A DNA stretch of 64,000 bases from Shimia sediminis (GCF_003990645.1 NZ_RYZK01000007.1:115702-179701); one strand, 5' to 3'. Positions 52,230 to 62,028 are shown, numbered from the stretch's first letter. Made by a program: numbers and translations. Notes: generated by a model not told the origin, from the sequence alone.

Positions 52230-53339
52230 TTGGCCTTTTCGAGCGGTATGGCCGCAGCAACCCACAATCTGTCCGCCCGGCAAATCGCATGGGCGCAGGA
52301 CTGGCATTTGCGCGAGGAGACCTATTCAGCCGCGTTGGCCTGTTTGGTCTACGTGCAACGCCAACTCCCGCTGGCCAAACTCTGGGGGGACGGTGTGACG
52401 TCATCCTCAGATGGCCAGTTCTTCCAGGCCGGCGGTCGCGGTGAGGCTTCGGCAGACATCAACGCAAAATACGGGCGCACCCCGGGTCTCAAGTTCTACA
52501 CCCACATCTCCGATCAGTTCAGCCCATTCCACTCGACGGTCATCACCGCCACCGTAAGCGAAGCACCCTTCGTTTTGGATGGTCTGCTTCGCCACCAATC
52601 GGGTGTCGCAATCGAAGAGCATCATGCGGATACTGGCGGCGCGACAGACCATGTCTTTGCCCTGTGCTATCTCTTGGGGTTCCGCTTTGCGCCACGGTTG
52701 CGAAACTTCAAGGATCGCAAATTGTATCTCCTGCCCGGCATGAAGCCCCCGGTAATCATGACACCCTTCATCGGCGGCACCATCAAAGCAGGTCACATTA
52801 TCGACAATTGGTCCGAAATCCTCAGGCTGGCAACGTCCATCAAGGCCGGGACCACCAGCGCATCGGTGATACTCAAAAGCTTGTCCGCATACCCGCGGCA
52901 GAACGGACTCACCATTGCTTTGCGCGAACTGGGGTGAACCCTCTTTGCCCTGGAATGGATGCGCAACCTGGAATTGCGGAAAAGAACCAGCGCAAGTCTG
53001 ACCAGAGGAGAAGCCCGAAACGCCCTCGCACGCGGGGTCTTCTTCAACCAGCACGGCGAAATGCGCGATCGCCGCTATGGGCGTCAGATCCACAAAGCGT
53101 CGGGCCTCAACTTCCTGGTCACTGCCATCATCCTGTGGAACACAAAATATCTGGAAGCCTTAATCACTGAACTGAGGAAAAACGGTGCGGCCATCCCAAA
53201 TGATATCATCAAACATATCGCGCCGCTTGGCTGGGCCCATGTAGGATTGACCGGGGACTATCTGCGGAACATGAACCCACCACTCAGCCCAGACCGCCTC
53301 AGGCCACTTCGGATAAACGAGCTACAGGACGCTGCATAA
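52230..53339 (+). pseudogene. Tn3-family transposase (TnpA), C-terminal fragment with frameshift
   Basis: Only the C-terminal third or so of TnpA remains. LSARQIAWAQDWHLREETYSAALA, LWGDGVTSSSDGQFFQAGGRGE (a catalytic Asp region), FYTHISDQFSPFH, GLLRHQSGVAIEEHHADTGGATDHVFALC and AYPRQNGLTIALRELG are read to a stop at 52937; the remainder (GEARNALARGVFFNQHGEM, GLNFLVTAIILWNTKYLE, APLGWAHVGLTGDYL) follows in another frame to 53339. The N-terminus and terminal repeats are missing; the IS5 copy lies about 100 bases to the left. Confidence 0.88.
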
Positions 53340-53452
53340 GTTCTCGGTCCGTTCGCACGAACCGGACAAAAAAGTCAATTTCATGCAGTGACCCCTTCAA
53401 GCTGATTTCTTCTGATAGTGCTTTAACGAGAGTTTTCGGTTCATCGTAATCC

Positions 53453-53713
53453 TTAAGGGGATACGAGAGGAGAACGAAGACTGGGCCGAATGGATCGGCT
53501 GACAAAGCAATAGGCAACAAGAAGTATGCGGATCAACAGTTCAGGATCGACAGATGGACGACCAGTGTGACTATAGAAACCCGAAAGAAATTGATGGATA
53601 CCACTCAGATCCACGAACCGATCAATCGAGCGCAGCAGGTGAGTTTGAGGAACGTGATCCTCGAGCGCGACCTTGGCTTTGAACACTGGATTAGGTTGCT
53701 TCCGTTTCGACAT
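53453..53713 (-). pseudogene. Chimeric transposase fragment (IS3-like start joined to IS1182-like N-terminus)
   Basis: An 86-residue frame. The first 18 residues (MSKRKQPNPVFKAKVALE) match the start of IS3-family OrfA; the next (DHVPQTHLLRSIDRFVDLSG followed by FYSHTGRPSVDPELLIRILLVAYCF) matches the N-terminus of IS1182/IS4-type transposases. The frame ends without the catalytic domain. It is best read as recombination scar between two insertion sequences. Confidence 0.65.
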
Positions 53714-54039
53714 TCCTGATCTCCTTCTTGTTGAAGATCAGCAGATTACAATTCGCAGCATGCGTCACAGTCCGATTTTCGGGGATAGCATAATGAGAGG
53801 AGAATCCGGTGAATTGGGCTGTGTGCAGGAGGTTACGCGCCCTCCTGATCATCAAAATTGATGCGGGGGGGCTCTTCCGGCCAGCACACAGCTCAGATTA
53901 AAGGCGGACTGCTTCAAAAATGAATGCTCAGCAGGAAGCAGCGCCAGCCCCAAAAAAATAGATTTGCATCCGGATGCAAAATCGCTAATGTGTACTCGTA
54001 CCCATGAAGCTACTAAGTTTTGAGAGAATGGAGATGACG
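53714..54039. other. Promoter region of the sugar import operon
   Basis: 326 bases with no supported gene, A+T-richer than the left part of the window. It contains the LacI-type operator at 53963-53980 and alternative ATGs at 54004, 54028 and 54034 before the chosen start. An AGGAGG...CCTCCT stem lies near 53828-53848. Confidence 0.5.
53963..53980. promoter_or_regulatory. LacI-family operator 1
   Basis: TTTGCATCCGGATGCAAA is a perfect 18-base palindrome with the central CG typical of LacI/PurR-type operators. The same core occurs at 58214-58229 next to the lacI-type gene, so both sites are probably bound by that regulator. Confidence 0.85.
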
Positions 54040-55353
54040 ATGTTTATTAGCAGACGTGCCATAATTATTGCTGCCATCGGAGCAAGTTTCACCGCTTCGG
54101 CGATTGCAAGCTCAGCTGCGGCTGAAGATCTGCCTTACGGGCTGATTTCCGGCAAACCCTACGCCGGTACAACCTTGACTTATGTTGCGCCAGTGGCGGG
54201 TCAATACGACGGTCATGCGGCGCGGTTGCAAGAGTTCACCGATTTGACTGGCATCGAGGTCGAATTTGACTTTGTTCCGTTCGGAAACCTTCAAGAACGT
54301 ATTCTCTCGCATAAAGTTGCCGGCGACAGTGAGCCAGATTTGATTAACTACATGGATAGTTGGGGCCCCGCGCTTAAAGACATGTTCATGCCTATTGATG
54401 ACATGATGATCGCAGACGGTGTTTCAATGGAGCGCTATTTCGGCGCTCATCAGCAAGGTTCAACCTATGATGGTAAGGTCCACGGTTTACCGCTACGCGG
54501 GCATGCACAACTATTGTTTTACCGTAAAGATTTGATGGAAAAACATGGGCTCGCCGTGCCAACAACTTGGGCCGAACTCGTTGAGGTTGCGACAGTTATC
54601 AAGGAGAAAGAAGGGCTTGGGATCGCTTCTTACTACTCGAACAAAAACGGACAAAATGTCCCGGTTTGGATGAACCTAATGTGGAGCAACGGCGGCGAGC
54701 TTATCAAAGACGGCGAGGCTGTGTTTAATTCGCCTGAAGCCGTTGAAGCATTGCAGTTCTATGCGGATCTTGAAAATAAATTTGCGGTGAATTCCGAGGG
54801 TGCCAAAAGTTTCGAGCAGGGTGACGGGTCGCTGTCCATGGGAGCTGGTAATAGCGCCTTTTACATGGGCTGGTGGTGGCACTATGGGTCACGTATTTTA
54901 GGTAAGAATACTACCCTGACCGCTGAGCAAGTTGGGTTTGCAGGCATGCCCGCTTTTGGCAATAGCGAGTCAGTGACATTCGCCATGTCAATGCCGACGG
55001 CAATCAATGTTGAATCGGAGAATCAAGAAGCTGCTTGGGAATTCTTGAAATGGGTCAGTAATGCTGATCTGGAAAAAGCCAATGTTATCGACAAGAGTGA
55101 GCGCAACGTTATTGTTGCACTGCACCGTGAGAACTTGATCGACAGTGAGGTGAATGCAGCCAATGGCGGATTGCAAGCCGCCGCTGCCGCCAGTCTTGGT
55201 AACTCACGCATTTTCCCCCAGCTCGATTCGTGGCCAGAGATTATGCAGCTCATTTCCAACGCTATTTCTGACGTTGTGGCCAATGGTGCTGATCCCAAAG
55301 AAGCGTTGGATGCGGCGGCTATTGAAGCTCAAAAACTGCTTGATCGTGGCTAG
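54040..55353 (+). CDS. Sugar ABC transporter solute-binding protein
   Basis: A 437-residue family 1 extracellular binding protein. The export signal is MFISRRAIIIAAIGASFTASAIASSAAA, possibly Tat-like. The mature part shows GTTLTYVAPVAGQYDGHAARLQEFTDLTGIEVEFD, ERILSHKVAGDSEPDLINYMDSWGP, GLPLRGHAQLLFYRKDLMEKHGL and AWEFLKWVSNADLEKANV. ATG 54040 is taken because GGAG lies six bases upstream; ATGs at 54004, 54028 and 54034 are in frame. Such proteins capture sugars or small glycans in the periplasm; the nearby sulfatase points to a sulfated sugar. Confidence 0.9.
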   Translation: MFISRRAIIIAAIGASFTASAIASSAAAEDLPYGLISGKPYAGTTLTYVAPVAGQYDGHAARLQEFTDLTGIEVEFDFVPFGNLQERILSHKVAGDSEPDLINYMDSWGPALKDMFMPIDDMMIADGVSMERYFGAHQQGSTYDGKVHGLPLRGHAQLLFYRKDLMEKHGLAVPTTWAELVEVATVIKEKEGLGIASYYSNKNGQNVPVWMNLMWSNGGELIKDGEAVFNSPEAVEALQFYADLENKFAVNSEGAKSFEQGDGSLSMGAGNSAFYMGWWWHYGSRILGKNTTLTAEQVGFAGMPAFGNSESVTFAMSMPTAINVESENQEAAWEFLKWVSNADLEKANVIDKSERNVIVALHRENLIDSEVNAANGGLQAAAAASLGNSRIFPQLDSWPEIMQLISNAISDVVANGADPKEALDAAAIEAQKLLDRG

Positions 55354-55437
55354 TGTTCCATAATGTCATCCGCTCTGTTGTGACAGGTTGCAACGGAGCG
55401 GTCATTTTTCGAGCTAACTTAAACAAACGAGTCCGCT

Positions 55438-56319
55438 ATGCACGATCGTCACATTAAGTTTTTATTGATCATGCCGGCGTTTGCGCTGGTAACTCTGACG
55501 ATCCTCTATCCTTTAGGATACGCGGTTTCAGTGAGCTTCATGGATTGGCGGCTAAGCAGATCGCGGGCTCCTACTGATTTTGTCGGGCTTCAGAACTATG
55601 TTCGCGCCTTTACTGATGATCCCTCTTTTTGGAACTCCATGCAGGTCACCATAATCTTTGTGCTCGGTTCTGTATTGGGAGCGGTGTTTTTTGCACTCTT
55701 GATCGCGTTGCTTCTATCGCGTCAGGGTACGGTCTACTCTATCACACGATCCATTGTAGCCCTGCCATTTGCCATGTCCCCTGCGCTACAAGGCACGTCC
55801 TTTCGCTTTTTTCTAAATCCAGAATTCGGCATTTTTGACAGAATTATTGATAAACTCCTGCCATTTGCCGCCTCAATTGATTGGCTTGGAAGCGGTTTCT
55901 GGGCAATGACTTGGCTTATCATCACCGACATCTGGAACTGGGCGCCGTTTTTGTCCTTAATGATGATCGCGGGGCTTCTTAGCATCCCAAAAGAGACATT
56001 GGACGCCGCGGCCGTTGATGGTGCATCCAGTTGGAAGCGGTTCTGGACGATAATCTTGCCACTGCTCGCACCAGTTCTTGCAATTACCTGTGTCCTGAAA
56101 GCGATTTTCTCGTTCAAGATGTTTGAATATGTCTACCTGCTCACTGGAGGGGGGCCTGGCGAGAAGACATCAACAATGACGTTCTACGCCTACCGACAGG
56201 GATTTGTCGCATATGACATGGGCTATTCTTCGGCTGTCGCCGTCTTGCTCGCGGTGCTTTTGGTCTTTGTGTCACTTGTCTATTTCCGATTGATTTTCCC
56301 CAAGGATGGAGAAACATAA
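55438..56319 (+). CDS. Sugar ABC transporter permease (MalF/UgpA type)
   Basis: A 293-residue protein with six hydrophobic helices, beginning with the helix FLLIMPAFALVTLTILYPLGYAVSVSF. The ATPase-coupling EAA loop is DAAAVDGASSWKRFWTIILPLL (about residues 187-208). The next permease begins immediately at the following base. It forms the heteromeric channel with that protein in the inner membrane. Confidence 0.93.
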   Translation: MHDRHIKFLLIMPAFALVTLTILYPLGYAVSVSFMDWRLSRSRAPTDFVGLQNYVRAFTDDPSFWNSMQVTIIFVLGSVLGAVFFALLIALLLSRQGTVYSITRSIVALPFAMSPALQGTSFRFFLNPEFGIFDRIIDKLLPFAASIDWLGSGFWAMTWLIITDIWNWAPFLSLMMIAGLLSIPKETLDAAAVDGASSWKRFWTIILPLLAPVLAITCVLKAIFSFKMFEYVYLLTGGGPGEKTSTMTFYAYRQGFVAYDMGYSSAVAVLLAVLLVFVSLVYFRLIFPKDGET

Positions 56320-57153
56320 ATGTCGCTCACCCGAAAACAGACGGAAGACCTACAAATGGTTCTGCGCGGTGCTGCAATAGCATTGGTAATAACGGTTTTT
56401 CTGGGCCCGATTCTTTGGATCATGCTGACTGCATTCAAACCGCTTAGCGACGTCTATACGATGGCTTTGTTCTTTGAGCCAACGCTTGATAACTTCCGTC
56501 AGATATTCGAGAGACCATTTTTTCTTGGCAGTAAACTGACGAACTCAGTCATAATCTCCACATTTACTGTTTTGATTGGCATTCCTTGCGCACTTTTGGC
56601 AGCTTACAGTTTTTCTCGCTTTCCGTTTCGTAACAAGAAGTTGATGTTCTTTGGTGTTCTGGCCACCCAATTCGTACCGCCTATGGTTGTCATCTTACCA
56701 ATCTTCTTAATGTTTCGAACTCTGGGGCTTTTGGACACAAAGATTGGGATGATCTGGATCAACCTATCGATTGTATTACCATTCTCGATATGGATGCTGA
56801 AGGGTTTCGTTGATAGCATTCCGGTCGAGATGGAAGAGGCGGCATTAGTCGACGGCGCGTCGCGGTTTAGGGTTATCAAGGATATCGTGCTGCCTGTTTG
56901 TGTGCCTGGCCTCTTCATCACCGGGATTTTTTGCTTTATTTTTTCCTGGAATGATTTCCTTCATGCATTGATATTGACGCGCAAGGAGGCCGTAACCTTG
57001 CCAGTCACGCTTGGATCATTCTTGACAGAGGAAGGTGAACGTTGGGAATTGATGGCCGCAACCGGGACAATTATTTTGCTGCCCATGTTTGCCATAAGTT
57101 ACTTTATCCAGCGACATTTCGTACATGGTGCAACTTCTGGATCAGATAGATAG
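56320..57153 (+). CDS. Sugar ABC transporter permease (MalG/UgpE type)
   Basis: A 277-residue protein with six helices. The EAA loop is EEAALVDGASRFRVIKDIVLPVCVPG (about residues 170-195), and the C-terminal SWNDFLHALILT is typical of MalG-type subunits. It starts one base after the first permease stop. A LacI-type gene converges on it with a two-base gap. Confidence 0.93.
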   Translation: MSLTRKQTEDLQMVLRGAAIALVITVFLGPILWIMLTAFKPLSDVYTMALFFEPTLDNFRQIFERPFFLGSKLTNSVIISTFTVLIGIPCALLAAYSFSRFPFRNKKLMFFGVLATQFVPPMVVILPIFLMFRTLGLLDTKIGMIWINLSIVLPFSIWMLKGFVDSIPVEMEEAALVDGASRFRVIKDIVLPVCVPGLFITGIFCFIFSWNDFLHALILTRKEAVTLPVTLGSFLTEEGERWELMAATGTIILLPMFAISYFIQRHFVHGATSGSDR

Positions 57154-57155
57154 TA

Positions 57156-58154
57156 TCAAAGTGGAGCAGATGAACGGCTGATGATCTGAGATTCAAAAAA
57201 CAGGTTAGTATCGTCCGCTTTCCTATTTTTTAGACGTTCGAATCCAAGCTCGATCGCTTTCGAGAATATCTGTTCCATCTGTTGTTCTACTGTCGTCATG
57301 TTGTATGAAAACATGCGACCGATTGGGGAGTTATCGTGGCCAACGACCATGATATCGCTTGGAATACGAAGCCCCAAGCGCAACCTCAGGGCATCCATCG
57401 CCCCAAGAGCCATCGGATCATTGGCAGAGACCAAGGCATCAAAGTCGCCAATAGTTTTTCCGTATTCAAGTACTGTCTCGAATCCACCCAAATATGAGTA
57501 CTTTGACATCTGTATTACGGGATCAGGTAAGCCGGCCTCGCGGCATCCCTCGATCAAGCCAGTTTTACGCTCATCGTTAACCCAACCTTTGTGACTCGCT
57601 TCAAGAAACAGCAGGCGTTTCGCGCCCTTTGCTGCAAAGCGATGCGCCAACTTTCTCATAACGCCTCGGTGATTTGAAGCAACATGGTCAATCCCGGAAA
57701 CATCGACACGTCTGTTTATCAATACAAGCGGCACGTTTTCATCGACGCAAAGCTGAGCCGTTTTAGGAGAAATTTCAGTGGTGGATATGATCATATCCGC
57801 CCTATCTGCCATCATTTTGGCAATAGCTTCATCGCCCATCGATTCAGGGTTTGTAATTTGTAAAAGTAGGCTTTCGCTTGTTCGACCCAGAACTTCGACC
57901 GCTGATTGTAATGCGACTGGAAAGTTTTTCTGGGTAAACTGGGTGATCACCAAACCGACCATTTTGGATCGCCCAAGACTGAGTGACTGCGCGATTGGAT
58001 TAGGTCTAAATCCAAGCTCTTCTGCCGCCGCCAGAACCTTGTCTCGTACTTTTGATGACGCACTTCCGCCTGGGGAGAATGTACGGGATACTGCCGACTG
58101 GCTTACACCGGCCAAACGGGCAACATCATAAGAGGTAGGACGGAGCTTATTCAT
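57156..58154 (-). CDS. LacI-family transcriptional regulator of the sugar/sulfatase locus
   Basis: A 332-residue regulator beginning MNKLRPTSYDVARLAGVSQSAVSRTFSPGGSASSKVRDKV, the LacI HTH plus hinge helix, followed by RPNPIAQSLSLGRSKMVGLVI and a periplasmic-binding-like effector domain (SANDPMALGAMDALRLRLGLRIPSDIMVVGHDNSP). The ATG at 58154 follows CAGGT. An 18-base palindrome occurs in front of the binding-protein gene and a 16-base copy between this gene and the ATPase gene, so it most likely represses the whole locus and itself until the imported sugar binds. Confidence 0.93.
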   Translation of the reverse strand: MNKLRPTSYDVARLAGVSQSAVSRTFSPGGSASSKVRDKVLAAAEELGFRPNPIAQSLSLGRSKMVGLVITQFTQKNFPVALQSAVEVLGRTSESLLLQITNPESMGDEAIAKMMADRADMIISTTEISPKTAQLCVDENVPLVLINRRVDVSGIDHVASNHRGVMRKLAHRFAAKGAKRLLFLEASHKGWVNDERKTGLIEGCREAGLPDPVIQMSKYSYLGGFETVLEYGKTIGDFDALVSANDPMALGAMDALRLRLGLRIPSDIMVVGHDNSPIGRMFSYNMTTVEQQMEQIFSKAIELGFERLKNRKADDTNLFFESQIISRSSAPL

Positions 58155-58213
58155 TGTGACCTGGTAGAACAAATTACAGTATTTGCTTGACACATCTACG
58201 AACAAAACGCAAA

Positions 58214-58229
58214 TTGCATCCGGATGCAA
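58214..58229. promoter_or_regulatory. LacI-family operator 2
   Basis: TTGCATCCGGATGCAA, a perfect palindrome identical in its 16 bases to the core of operator 1. It lies 60 bases from the lacI-type start and 150 bases before the ATPase gene, able to control both directions. Confidence 0.85.
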
Positions 58230-58378
58230 AAAAACTTTTTTGGTGCTGATTGAGTAGTTACATAGCTTGTTCAGGCCCAGTAGACGCAAATTCGGGTATC
58301 AGTTGTCGCCGGTTCAATAGGGCCACCTCTGATACCAACGATTAGCTCGAAAGCAGAGTAAGAAAGAAGGACGTCAAA

Positions 58379-59437
58379 ATGGCAAACGTTGTCTTAAGAA
58401 ACGTAACCAAACGGTGGGGCGATTTTGTTGGCGTCGACAACCAATCACTTGAAATTCACGACAAAGAGTTTCTCGTGCTGCTTGGGCCATCGGGTTGTGG
58501 AAAAACGACGACAATGCGCATGATCGCAGGCTTGGAAATTCCCACAGACGGCGAGATCTCGATTGGCGATCAGGTTGTAAATGACGATCTGCCGAAAGAT
58601 CGCGACATCGCTATGGTGTTTCAAAACTATGGCCTCTATCCACACATGTCCGTTTACGCCAACATCGCTTATCCATTAAAAGTTCGAAAGGTTCCAAAGT
58701 CCGAAATTGGCCCGCGCGTGGAGGCAGCGGCAGCCAAGGTCGAATTGACGGAGTTTCTATCTCGTAAGCCGAAGGCGCTGTCAGGCGGCCAAAGACAACG
58801 CGTCGCATTGGCCCGAGCCATTGTGCGAAAGCCCAAGGTTTTCTTGATGGACGAACCGCTGTCCAACCTGGATGCGAAACTTCGGGTGACCATGCGAGCT
58901 GAGCTAAAGCACCTGAGCCGCGAACTCGCCATCACAACTGTATACGTTACCCACGATCAAATAGAAGCGATGACTTTGGCTGATCGGGTTGCGGTCATGA
59001 AAGACGGTATTATCCAGCAGCTGGGTACACCGGATGAAATCTATAACGAACCAGCGAACCTATTTGTCGCAAGCTTCATTGGATCTCCTGCAATGAATCT
59101 GATCGAGGGATCAATTAAGGGCGGCAAGTTTCACTCTACGGGTGGCACCGCACTGGTAAATGTTGATGTTGCAGATCGTTCCAAAGCCGTACTTGGAGTG
59201 CGCCCTGACGACTTGCTCGTTACCGATCCCGGTGAAGGTGATATAGACGTGAGTATTTACGCCTTCGAAAACACCGGCGAGGCAACGTTTCTCACCGTTC
59301 AGTGGGGGAAACAGCGCGTTATTGCCCGAGGTAGCCGCCACTTGCGTAAAGAGCAGGATGATATCGTTGGCATAAAAATTGATTCCAACCACATCTATTT
59401 GTTTGACCCGGATACTGGAAATCGAATCCGGGAGTGA
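58379..59437 (+). CDS. Sugar ABC transporter ATP-binding protein (MsmK/UgpC type)
   Basis: A 352-residue ATPase. Walker A is LLGPSGCGKTTTMRMIAG, the Q-loop is VFQNYGLYPHMSV, the signature is ALSGGQRQRVALARAI, Walker B is VFLMDEPLSNLDAKLR, and the switch His is in VYVTHDQIEAMTLADR. A C-terminal MOI/TOBE regulatory domain (about 240-352) is present. It energises the two permeases encoded on the other side of the lacI-type gene. Confidence 0.95.
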   Translation: MANVVLRNVTKRWGDFVGVDNQSLEIHDKEFLVLLGPSGCGKTTTMRMIAGLEIPTDGEISIGDQVVNDDLPKDRDIAMVFQNYGLYPHMSVYANIAYPLKVRKVPKSEIGPRVEAAAAKVELTEFLSRKPKALSGGQRQRVALARAIVRKPKVFLMDEPLSNLDAKLRVTMRAELKHLSRELAITTVYVTHDQIEAMTLADRVAVMKDGIIQQLGTPDEIYNEPANLFVASFIGSPAMNLIEGSIKGGKFHSTGGTALVNVDVADRSKAVLGVRPDDLLVTDPGEGDIDVSIYAFENTGEATFLTVQWGKQRVIARGSRHLRKEQDDIVGIKIDSNHIYLFDPDTGNRIRE

Positions 59438-59532
59438 TGCTCTTCCAGCCGATGTCCGGAACAGGCATAGCACCTAGTCTGTAGCGTTGAGAAACCCGTA
59501 GCCCAAAGTGTCAGATTTGAAGGCACATTTAA

Positions 59533-61782
59533 ATGAGAGCGAAAAGACGAATGACACAGAAAGCCGTCATCGGTGATACTTGGCATGACAGTGTGCCCGA
59601 AGTGAAGCCTTTGAAGAACAAGCGCCGGGGTCGCCCCAACATACTGTTTTACATGCTGGATGACGTCGGTTTTTCTGACTTGGGATGTTATGGCTCAGAG
59701 ATTGAAACGCCAACATTTGACCGATTGGCAAAGGACGGCATCAAATACAACAATTTCCATGTAACCGCGATGTGTTCGCCTTCACGGGCGTGCCTGATGA
59801 CGGGTCGCAACGCCCATAACGTCGGTATGGGTATCATTTCAGAGTGGTGCCTTGGGTATCCCGGCTACCGGGGTTACATCCCGGACAACGCGGCTACAAT
59901 TGCCGAAATTCTGCGCGAACAGGATTATGCGACCTGGTTGGTCGGCAAATGGCACTTGACTCCAAATGGTGATCTTAATCCCACAGGCCCATTTAAGCAC
60001 TGGCCGCTTGGGCGAGGCTTTGATCGCTGGTATGGATTTCATACTTCTTACGCAGACCATTGGCACCCGGAACTCACCGAGGATAATCGCTACATAGATG
60101 CGCCGTCCAAAGACGACTATTTTTTAACCACAGATATGACAGACAATGCGGTGCGCTTGATCCACGAGCATGCAAGTGGCGGGGCTGACAGACCATTTTT
60201 TCTTTACACGGCACCAGGCGCCTGCCACTGGCCCCACCACGCGCCACCGGCAGCTTTGCACAAGTTCCGCGGGCATTATGAGCAAGGATGGCAAGCGGTT
60301 CGTGAGGCGCGCCTGAAAAAGCAAAAAGAATTGGGTGTCGTTCCGGAAAGCACTCAACTTCCTCCAATGAATGAAGATGTTTTGGATTGGGGGGAAATGA
60401 CAGATGTGCAGCGCAAATTCGCTAGCAGGCTGCAGGAAGCATATGCCGCCTTTCTCCATCATTCCGATGCCGAATTTGGGCGGATAATTGAAGCGCTAGA
60501 AGAAACTGGAGAATTAGAAAACACAATTATCGTCTGTCTGTCCGACAATGGTGCCAGCCCCGAAGGAGGGGCCGTTGGCACGCTTGATAACCGTAAGCAC
60601 AGGCTTTACTGCCCCGAAGATGATGATGAACGACTGCGCGGTATTGACCGGATCGGATCGGCCGAAGCGTTCAATCATTACCCTATGGGGTGGGCGCAAA
60701 CCTCCAACACGCCTTTGAAGTGGTACAAGAAGGATACCCATGGCGGTGGGGTGCGATCTCCATTGATTGTTCACTGGCCTGAGGGACTGAAGGATCAAGG
60801 CGGCTGGCGCTCTCAATTTCACCACGTCGCAGATCTCGTGCCGACAATGCTCGACATCGTCGGAGCAGAATTGCCTGATGATTTCGGCGGGAAACAGCAA
60901 ATCCCAATGGACGGTGTGTCGATGAAATATAGCTTCTTTGATGCAAGCGCGCCAACCAGCAAGGACATTCAATACTTCGAATTATTCGGTGATCGCGCTC
61001 TTTGGAAAGACGGCTGGAAAGCAGTTACTCATCACCTCGCCGGCGAAGATTTTAGCAAGGACAAATGGGAGCTGTACCGATTGGAGGATGATTTTTCAGA
61101 ATGCTCAGATCTGTCCGATGCGCATCCTGATTTGGTAGAAGAACTTAAATCTCTTTGGTGGCAGGAAGCACGCCGTAATAAAGTATTGCCGCTTGATGAT
61201 CGGGAAGCAGAGCGCATCCACGAGGGCAGCGCACCAATCCCAGATACGCCGCTTCGCCTGTTTCTAGGCACATCCCAGATTTCGCGCATGGAACTGCCGG
61301 ATATGACAGGTCCCTGGGATTTTGATGCAGTCTTGACGGTCGACAATACCAATGTGTCTGGCGTGGTTATGGCCATTGGCGGCCAGCTGGCCGGGTTTTC
61401 TCTGTTTGTGAATGAAGTTGGGCACCTTTGTTTCGATTATCGATTTTCTCTCGAGGAGAACTTTGAATTGACTGCCAAAAAGGCCCTGAACAAAGGCGAA
61501 AACAAAATATCATTGTCGTTGGTGTCTGACGGAACCCGGGCGAGAGTCTCTATGTCTATTGACGGTGAATTGTCCGCGGAGCGTGACATTCCATACTGTT
61601 GGAAAGGCATCGCCCTGAACAGCGGACTTTGCTGTGGGCGAGATCCCGGCGCGGCGGTCAGCCCACGGTACAAAGCGCCGTATCCGCTAACTATTGGACT
61701 TAAGGACGCCGTCCTAACATTTCCGAGACCATCAAACGTATCCGATGAAGAAAGGTTTCAGGCATTAATGGATGAACATTAG
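59533..61782 (+). CDS. Type I sulfatase, cytoplasmic type
   Basis: A 749-residue arylsulfatase-family enzyme. The metal-site start is RRGRPNILFYMLDDVGFSDLG, the formylglycine motif is CSPSRACLMTGR (C-x-P-S-R), and VGKWHL, HWPHHAPP and CLSDNGASPEGG complete the active site. A beta-sandwich domain fills about residues 580-735. No signal peptide is seen, so it should act in the cytoplasm on imported sulfate esters. The ATG at 59533 follows GAAGG by about ten bases; 59551 is an alternative. After the TAG stop the frame stays open for 28 codons with coding-like content. Confidence 0.9.
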   Translation: MRAKRRMTQKAVIGDTWHDSVPEVKPLKNKRRGRPNILFYMLDDVGFSDLGCYGSEIETPTFDRLAKDGIKYNNFHVTAMCSPSRACLMTGRNAHNVGMGIISEWCLGYPGYRGYIPDNAATIAEILREQDYATWLVGKWHLTPNGDLNPTGPFKHWPLGRGFDRWYGFHTSYADHWHPELTEDNRYIDAPSKDDYFLTTDMTDNAVRLIHEHASGGADRPFFLYTAPGACHWPHHAPPAALHKFRGHYEQGWQAVREARLKKQKELGVVPESTQLPPMNEDVLDWGEMTDVQRKFASRLQEAYAAFLHHSDAEFGRIIEALEETGELENTIIVCLSDNGASPEGGAVGTLDNRKHRLYCPEDDDERLRGIDRIGSAEAFNHYPMGWAQTSNTPLKWYKKDTHGGGVRSPLIVHWPEGLKDQGGWRSQFHHVADLVPTMLDIVGAELPDDFGGKQQIPMDGVSMKYSFFDASAPTSKDIQYFELFGDRALWKDGWKAVTHHLAGEDFSKDKWELYRLEDDFSECSDLSDAHPDLVEELKSLWWQEARRNKVLPLDDREAERIHEGSAPIPDTPLRLFLGTSQISRMELPDMTGPWDFDAVLTVDNTNVSGVVMAIGGQLAGFSLFVNEVGHLCFDYRFSLEENFELTAKKALNKGENKISLSLVSDGTRARVSMSIDGELSAERDIPYCWKGIALNSGLCCGRDPGAAVSPRYKAPYPLTIGLKDAVLTFPRPSNVSDEERFQALMDEH

Positions 61783-62028
61783 AGGGAAATTGGCGCCAAT
61801 CCGGACTTCCACCAGTTGGTCTCCGAAGCCGCGGGCTTCAGCTTTGATCTGATCACACCTTTCCAATGACCAATTTACTTCAACCTTGCTGCGTTGCTGG
61901 CGACTTGCCAAGCTAAGCCACTGTGCGATTGTATTTCAGCAACGTGTTAGCCTCGAGAATATTGGCCAAGCGCCGATAGCGAACCCGGCTTTCGGTCAAT
62001 GCCCTGAAACCCGAATTCTCTACCGATC
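61783..62028. other. Spacer between sulfatase and IS3 remnant
   Basis: The first 87 bases continue the sulfatase frame after its TAG (REIGANPDFHQLVSEAAGF...) to TGA at 61867-61869. The remaining 160 bases have no recognised gene, hairpin or repeat. Confidence 0.45.

Noticed and set aside
61780-61869. Genetic-code change or suppressor readthrough of TAG across the window
   Set aside because: Many intact genes here end in other stops and some in TAG, and the interrupted genes sit in decaying mobile DNA; simple mutation is the more likely cause, so it is reported only as a low-level observation.
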